Assembly: GCA_018304425.1 (NCBI GenBank)
Contig: JAGVWE010000002.1
Span: 434,001 to 498,000, forward strand
Direction of reading: 5' to 3'
Origin: Candidatus Iainarchaeum sp.
GTDB taxonomy: Archaea > Iainarchaeota > Iainarchaeia > Iainarchaeales > UBA10219
Length of the DNA: 64,000 bases
Shown: in pieces, positions 59,902-64,000 of the stretch
Numbering within the stretch: position 1 is the first letter of the stretch
Layout of the letters: every line of letters starts with the position of its first letter
Made by a program: the position numbers and the translations under genes
Notes under the pieces: generated by a model
What the model was told of the DNA's origin: nothing
The model's input: the letters and a program-made list of their open reading frames with translations, nothing else
The model's database searches: none

Positions 59902-62900
59902 AACCCCGTGCAGGAAACCAGCGGGGCATCATCTTCACCTTGAGCGTGCTGCTCCTGGCCCTGGCCGTGGTGGGCCTGGCCCAGACCATCAACGAGAAGA
60001 CCAAGGATGCTGCGGACAACATCTCCTATGCCAACGCCGCGCACGCAGTGGCCAACCGCTTCGACAACTCACGCGAAGACTTGCGTAAGCTCGTAGACCA
60101 GTTCAAGAAGGTCTCCCCCGTGGTCGAAGCCGACCGCATCACGGTAAGCGATTCGCTGCCCAACGCTGACTACCAGAACCCAAGCAACCGGTTCCCCTTG
60201 CCCCTCGAAGACTACAAGGCGTTCGTCTCCAAGTACGTGGACAACTTCACCTTCCTCTTGAACGCCGTGGAGGGCTTCAACAACTTCCAGGTCATGCTGG
60301 ACCCCTATGACGTCCTGTACACGCATGGCATGCGGGGCAGCGACGAAGTCATTTCGGTCAAGCCAGCCACCACCTCTTTCGGCTATTACAAGGTCGAGGT
60401 CAACCTCAACGGCCGCTCCTACAAGCAAGTCATCGACGAGCAAACCAGTGCATCGGTTGCCGGCACCGGCATCAACCTCCAGGTCGTGGTAACCGAGGGG
60501 AGTGAGGGGAAATTCGATTACACCTTCCAAAACCTGGACCCAGCCCAGACCAGCACCATCCACGTCTACTCGGACCTGGGCACGCAAACCGGGGAAACCC
60601 TCATCTCCCTTGAGCAAGACGGGGAACTGGTGGTCATCAACCGCACTCCGACTACGCTCAACTACAAGGTCTCCACGGTCTTCGGCGAACGCGAGTCCCC
60701 CAAGGAACTGGAGGCTCCCGTGACCGAGTTGATGGTGCAAAACGAGTTGTTCAAAATCAAGAAGACCTCCAAGGGCTTCAACATCAACGACTTGGCCACC
60801 ATCAAGCTGCAGACCATGAACGAGACCTGGGACACTGAGAAAAAGAACTTCGCGGAAAGGGAAGCAGTAAACTACAAGGCCGAACTCTACAACTTCAAGG
60901 GCCAGCTCATCGACGTTTCCAACCTCCAGTTCGAGTTCTTCGAACCCGATGGGGGCTTGGACACCAGCCTCACCGGCTTAACCACCACCAACGGCGTTTA
61001 CAAGGGGAGCTTCGCCAAGTCGGGGGGTTCGATGGAGGAAGGCACCTGGACGCTGAAAGCAACAGCAACCAAGGGCTCCACGGTTTCCGCGACCACGACC
61101 TTTTCCGTCGAAGAATTCGCGGCCAGCTGTGTCGTGCAACTCCTGGACGAGAGCTGTAGTGGGGAAGACGAGGATGGCCTCTACGGCCTCGGCGAAAAGG
61201 CCTGCTTTGCCGCCCAACTCGTGGACGCAGAAGACCAGCCCATCGACTCCAGCAACTCCATTTCCAACCCAACCGTCAAGGCCTTGGACGCCCGCAACGA
61301 GAAAGAAACCCTGTTCGCGGCCTGGAACGCCTCGCTCAAGCGCTTTGAATCGGTTTGGACGATTCCCCTCAACTACTCGAAGTCCAACACCGACCACTTA
61401 TACGAGTCCGACGTCACCTACCAGAAAAGCGACAACTCCTTTGAAACCGTGCACTGCCAGAAACAGTTGCGCGTGGGACCGGACGCCGCGAGCAGCCTGC
61501 AAAACATCGCCCTCGACTTCTACGACGATGCGGCCCTGACCCTTCTCCTGCCCCTCAAAGACCAGCCCACGGAAGGCCAGGACCTTCCCACCCAGGCCAA
61601 GGGCGAAGACATTTACATCAAGGTCAGCCTCACCGACAACCAGGGCAAGGCCGTCAACACCGGGGTCGACCTCTCCCTCACCCACAAGAACCAGTCCACG
61701 CCCAGCCTGGCCGTAGTCGGCGGGCAAACCGATAATGGCGTCTACTCCACGAAATTCGACACCGCCATCAATGCAGCGGGCAGGTACACCGTGCAAGCCT
61801 CTGCCACGGCTGGTTCGACCAAGAGCGTCAGCGAAAAAGTCTTCGTCGAACTCCCCCAGCCCACCGTGTGCGCTTCCCCGTTGACTTCCTTTACCGTGAA
61901 CCTCTTCCGAGACTCCGCGCACGTGACGCCGGCCTCCTCCTTTTTCCTGGGCGCCACGGTCTACTATGAAGTGCATGCCAACAGCGCCTTGGGCGAGCTC
62001 GCCCAACTCGACCAGTTAACCGTTAAAATCATGGACCCCAGTCGAATCGTGGTGGACACGCAGTCACCCACGGTCCCGGTTGGCATGCCGTTTTCGGGCA
62101 ACTTTGTCACGCATGCAGCGGACACGCCCGGCGCGTGGAAAATAGAGGTTACTGGCACCTGCACGGACCTGGGCACCCAAACCAATGAAACCGAGTCCTC
62201 GATTGAGCCAACGCCCTGCAATTCCGGCGAGGAGAGGTGCCCGGACGGCGTCTGCCGAGCCGTTGACAACTGCGGGTGTCAGGCCGGCCAAGGCCGTTGC
62301 CCGGATGGAACGTGCTCGGCTTCCTGTCCGCCCACCAAGACCTGTGCTTCCGGCCAAGTCCTCTGCGGGGATTTGTTGACCTGTGGAACGATTTGCGCGG
62401 ACACGGTTTGCCGGGAAGCCAACACGAATTGTGGTTGCTCGTATGGCCAGGAGCGTTGCTCGGACTCCACCTGCCGCACCCTTGGAACCTGCCCCACCAG
62501 TTCCTGTCCCAGCGGCCAAGAGTTCTGCAGTGACAACGTTTGCCGGCAGGCCAACACCAATTGCGGTTGTGGCACGGGTTTGTCACGGTGCCTGGACGGA
62601 AGTTGTCGCACCACCGGAACCTGTCCAACGGGCGCTTGCCCCGGTGGGCAATCCTTTTGCCAGGACAACGTGTGCCGCACCACCGGCACCAATTGTGGTT
62701 GTGGGGCTGGTTTGTCGCGGTGCGTGGACGGCGTCTGCCGTGCCACCGGGACTTGTCCCCTGGGTTCCTGCCCGGCGGGTCAAGAGTTTTGCCAGGACAA
62801 TGTTTGCCGGACTTCCAACTCCAATTGTGGTTGTGGGGCTGGTTTGTCGCGGTGCGTGGACGGCGTCTGCCGTGCCATCGGAACCTGTCCCAGTTCCGGC

Positions 62901-64000
62901 ACCTGCCCCGCTGGCCAAGAACGCTGCCAGGACAATGTTTGCCGGGCGGTGAGCACGAATTGTGGTTGCAGTGCAAACCAGGAAAGGTGTTCCAACGGGG
63001 CTTGCCTGGCAGTCGGCACTTGCCCGGTTTCTTGTTCCAGTGGCCAAACCCTTTGCCCGAATGGGGTGTGCGGGGAAGTCTGCCCGGACAGCGTCTGCCG
63101 CGCGGCAGGCACCAACTGTGGCTGTCCCCAGGGCGCGGAAATGTGCGCGGACGGGGCTTGCCGGTCTCGTTGCCCGCCTCCCTGGGCTTGCGAGGAACCC
63201 AACCTGGTTCGATGCCCTGACGGCATCTGCGGCGAGCTCTGCGCGGACGGCACTTGTGTCGCGAAGGGCACGTGCCCGCCAGGCCCCTGCCCCTCTTATG
63301 GGCAGCGATACCAGGACGCCAAGTGCCGGGACCCCGACAACGGAGACTGCAGCGCGCCAAAAGTCCGGTGCTATGACGGCATCTGCCGCGTGCCCTGCGC
63401 GGACGGCACCTGCTCGGTTACCGGCAACTGCTCCAACAACTGTTCTCCCGGGCAGGCCCGGTGCGTGAACGGGGCCTGCGGCATTGTGTGCCCGGACAAC
63501 ACGTGTCAAAGCCCGGGAAGCTGTGGCTCCTGTCCTCCCCCGCAAGTTTCCTGCAATGGAAGGTGCGCGTCCACGTGCCCGCCGACTTCCTGTCCCTCGG
63601 GTGAAATCCTTTGCGGGGACGGGATAACCTGTGGGGTTATCTGCGCGGACAACACGTGCAAACCAGCCGGCACCTGCAATGCGGTAGGCCCTTGTCAACC
63701 CGGTGAAACCCAGTGCGCGGATGGAACGTGTGGCGAACTATGCCCGGACAACGTGTGCCGGCCCACCGGCACTTGTCCTTCCATCAACGATTGCCCGCCG
63801 GGAACCGCCTTGTGCGCGGATGGAAGGACGTGTGGAGTCATTTGCTCGGATGGAACCTGCCGTGTCCCCGGGAGTTGTCCCAGCAACTCCTGTCCCAGTG
63901 GCCAGGTTTTGTGTCAGTCCGGGTCCTGTGGCATTGTCTGCCCGGACAACGTTTGCCGCACACCCAACGCGAATTGCGGTTGCTCTGCGGGCCAGGTTCG
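59898..64000 (+). CDS. Giant cysteine-rich surface protein with pilin-like N-terminus (partial, C-terminus outside window)
   Basis: At least 1367 codons are open to the right edge. The N-terminus NQRGIIFTLSVLLLALAVVG is a degenerate pilin-like helix. Residues about 35-770 contain mixed and Ig-like beta domains with few cysteines. From about residue 773 on, the protein is a dense array of cysteine-rich units, e.g. CQDNVCR, TNCGCGAGLSRC, VDGVCRATGTCP. These are not classical EGF. A 57-nt stretch is exactly repeated 132 nt apart (62689 and 62821), showing recent unit duplication. Likely the distal, disulphide-hardened filament or adhesin of the pilin-like operon. Confidence 0.85.
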   Translation, partial: MKPRAGNQRGIIFTLSVLLLALAVVGLAQTINEKTKDAADNISYANAAHAVANRFDNSREDLRKLVDQFKKVSPVVEADRITVSDSLPNADYQNPSNRFPLPLEDYKAFVSKYVDNFTFLLNAVEGFNNFQVMLDPYDVLYTHGMRGSDEVISVKPATTSFGYYKVEVNLNGRSYKQVIDEQTSASVAGTGINLQVVVTEGSEGKFDYTFQNLDPAQTSTIHVYSDLGTQTGETLISLEQDGELVVINRTPTTLNYKVSTVFGERESPKELEAPVTELMVQNELFKIKKTSKGFNINDLATIKLQTMNETWDTEKKNFAEREAVNYKAELYNFKGQLIDVSNLQFEFFEPDGGLDTSLTGLTTTNGVYKGSFAKSGGSMEEGTWTLKATATKGSTVSATTTFSVEEFAASCVVQLLDESCSGEDEDGLYGLGEKACFAAQLVDAEDQPIDSSNSISNPTVKALDARNEKETLFAAWNASLKRFESVWTIPLNYSKSNTDHLYESDVTYQKSDNSFETVHCQKQLRVGPDAASSLQNIALDFYDDAALTLLLPLKDQPTEGQDLPTQAKGEDIYIKVSLTDNQGKAVNTGVDLSLTHKNQSTPSLAVVGGQTDNGVYSTKFDTAINAAGRYTVQASATAGSTKSVSEKVFVELPQPTVCASPLTSFTVNLFRDSAHVTPASSFFLGATVYYEVHANSALGELAQLDQLTVKIMDPSRIVVDTQSPTVPVGMPFSGNFVTHAADTPGAWKIEVTGTCTDLGTQTNETESSIEPTPCNSGEERCPDGVCRAVDNCGCQAGQGRCPDGTCSASCPPTKTCASGQVLCGDLLTCGTICADTVCREANTNCGCSYGQERCSDSTCRTLGTCPTSSCPSGQEFCSDNVCRQANTNCGCGTGLSRCLDGSCRTTGTCPTGACPGGQSFCQDNVCRTTGTNCGCGAGLSRCVDGVCRATGTCPLGSCPAGQEFCQDNVCRTSNSNCGCGAGLSRCVDGVCRAIGTCPSSGTCPAGQERCQDNVCRAVSTNCGCSANQERCSNGACLAVGTCPVSCSSGQTLCPNGVCGEVCPDSVCRAAGTNCGCPQGAEMCADGACRSRCPPPWACEEPNLVRCPDGICGELCADGTCVAKGTCPPGPCPSYGQRYQDAKCRDPDNGDCSAPKVRCYDGICRVPCADGTCSVTGNCSNNCSPGQARCVNGACGIVCPDNTCQSPGSCGSCPPPQVSCNGRCASTCPPTSCPSGEILCGDGITCGVICADNTCKPAGTCNAVGPCQPGETQCADGTCGELCPDNVCRPTGTCPSINDCPPGTALCADGRTCGVICSDGTCRVPGSCPSNSCPSGQVLCQSGSCGIVCPDNVCRTPNANCGCSAGQV

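Noticed and set aside
62217-64000. CRISPR array or simple DNA repeat
   Set aside because: The repeats are codon-phased cysteine-rich protein units of variable length, with a single open frame.
1-64000. tRNA, rRNA or integration site
   Set aside because: I looked for T-loop-like sequences and long rRNA-like stretches on both strands and saw none convincing; no integrase or transposase was found.

Overview
The window looks archaeal. TATA-like boxes (TTTAAA, TTTATATA) lie about 25-30 nt upstream of many start codons, which implies mostly leaderless mRNAs. Other archaeal traits are class III signal peptides, KaiC-type ATPases, a TadA-type assembly ATPase with paired membrane proteins, CheC/CheY, an archaeosortase and an Alg7/AglH-like GlcNAc-1-P transferase. 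GC content is fairly high and genes are densely packed with many 4-nt ATGA overlaps. Bacterial-type CoaE and CoaD in an archaeal context would fit a DPANN lineage such as Diapherotrites, but that placement is inference. I saw no tRNA, rRNA or CRISPR array.

Layout. 1-28 kb is mainly a surface-glycan region: a truncated KaiC-like gene, a priming sugar transferase, three tandem GT2 genes, a radical SAM/SPASM protein, and an eight-gene minus-strand operon of seven GT-B glycosyltransferases plus a methyltransferase (15.3 down to 6.8 kb). Then come a GT2-GT4 fusion, an archaeosortase with unknown membrane-protein neighbours, a 732-residue membrane/TPR protein, a second operon (27.0 down to 22.2 kb: Ig-like surface protein, GT2, GlcNAc-1-P transferase, two GTs) and a GalU-like nucleotidyltransferase. 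28-42 kb holds a protein with a SHOCT-like tail, Ig-like and PKD/CARDB surface proteins, a KaiC-like ATPase, a lipoprotein made of paired-cysteine repeats, and an ABC-2 exporter followed by a GT-C-like membrane protein and a split DUF1616-like pair.

42-48 kb carries a PAS histidine kinase, CheY, CheC and a phosphohexomutase, then a non-coding stretch (46.33-46.89 kb). That stretch contains a strongly foldable RNA candidate and a hairpin cassette lying between a duplicated coaE 5' end and the intact coaE-coaD pair. 48-64 kb is a pilus/secretion region: a small pilin, a minus-strand assembly operon (winged-helix protein, TadA-type ATPase, two T2SSF membrane proteins), a PIN toxin with a broken antitoxin, a second paired-cysteine lipoprotein, and a plus-strand run of five proteins with N-terminal pilin-like helices. 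The run ends in a giant cysteine-rich protein that leaves the window open.

Together the genes suggest a cell that makes activated sugars, builds lipid-linked glycans, exports them, and decorates a large set of secreted, lipidated or pilus-like proteins. The least described parts are the pilin-like/giant cysteine-rich operon, the paired-cysteine lipoproteins, and the RNA/hairpin region upstream of coaE.
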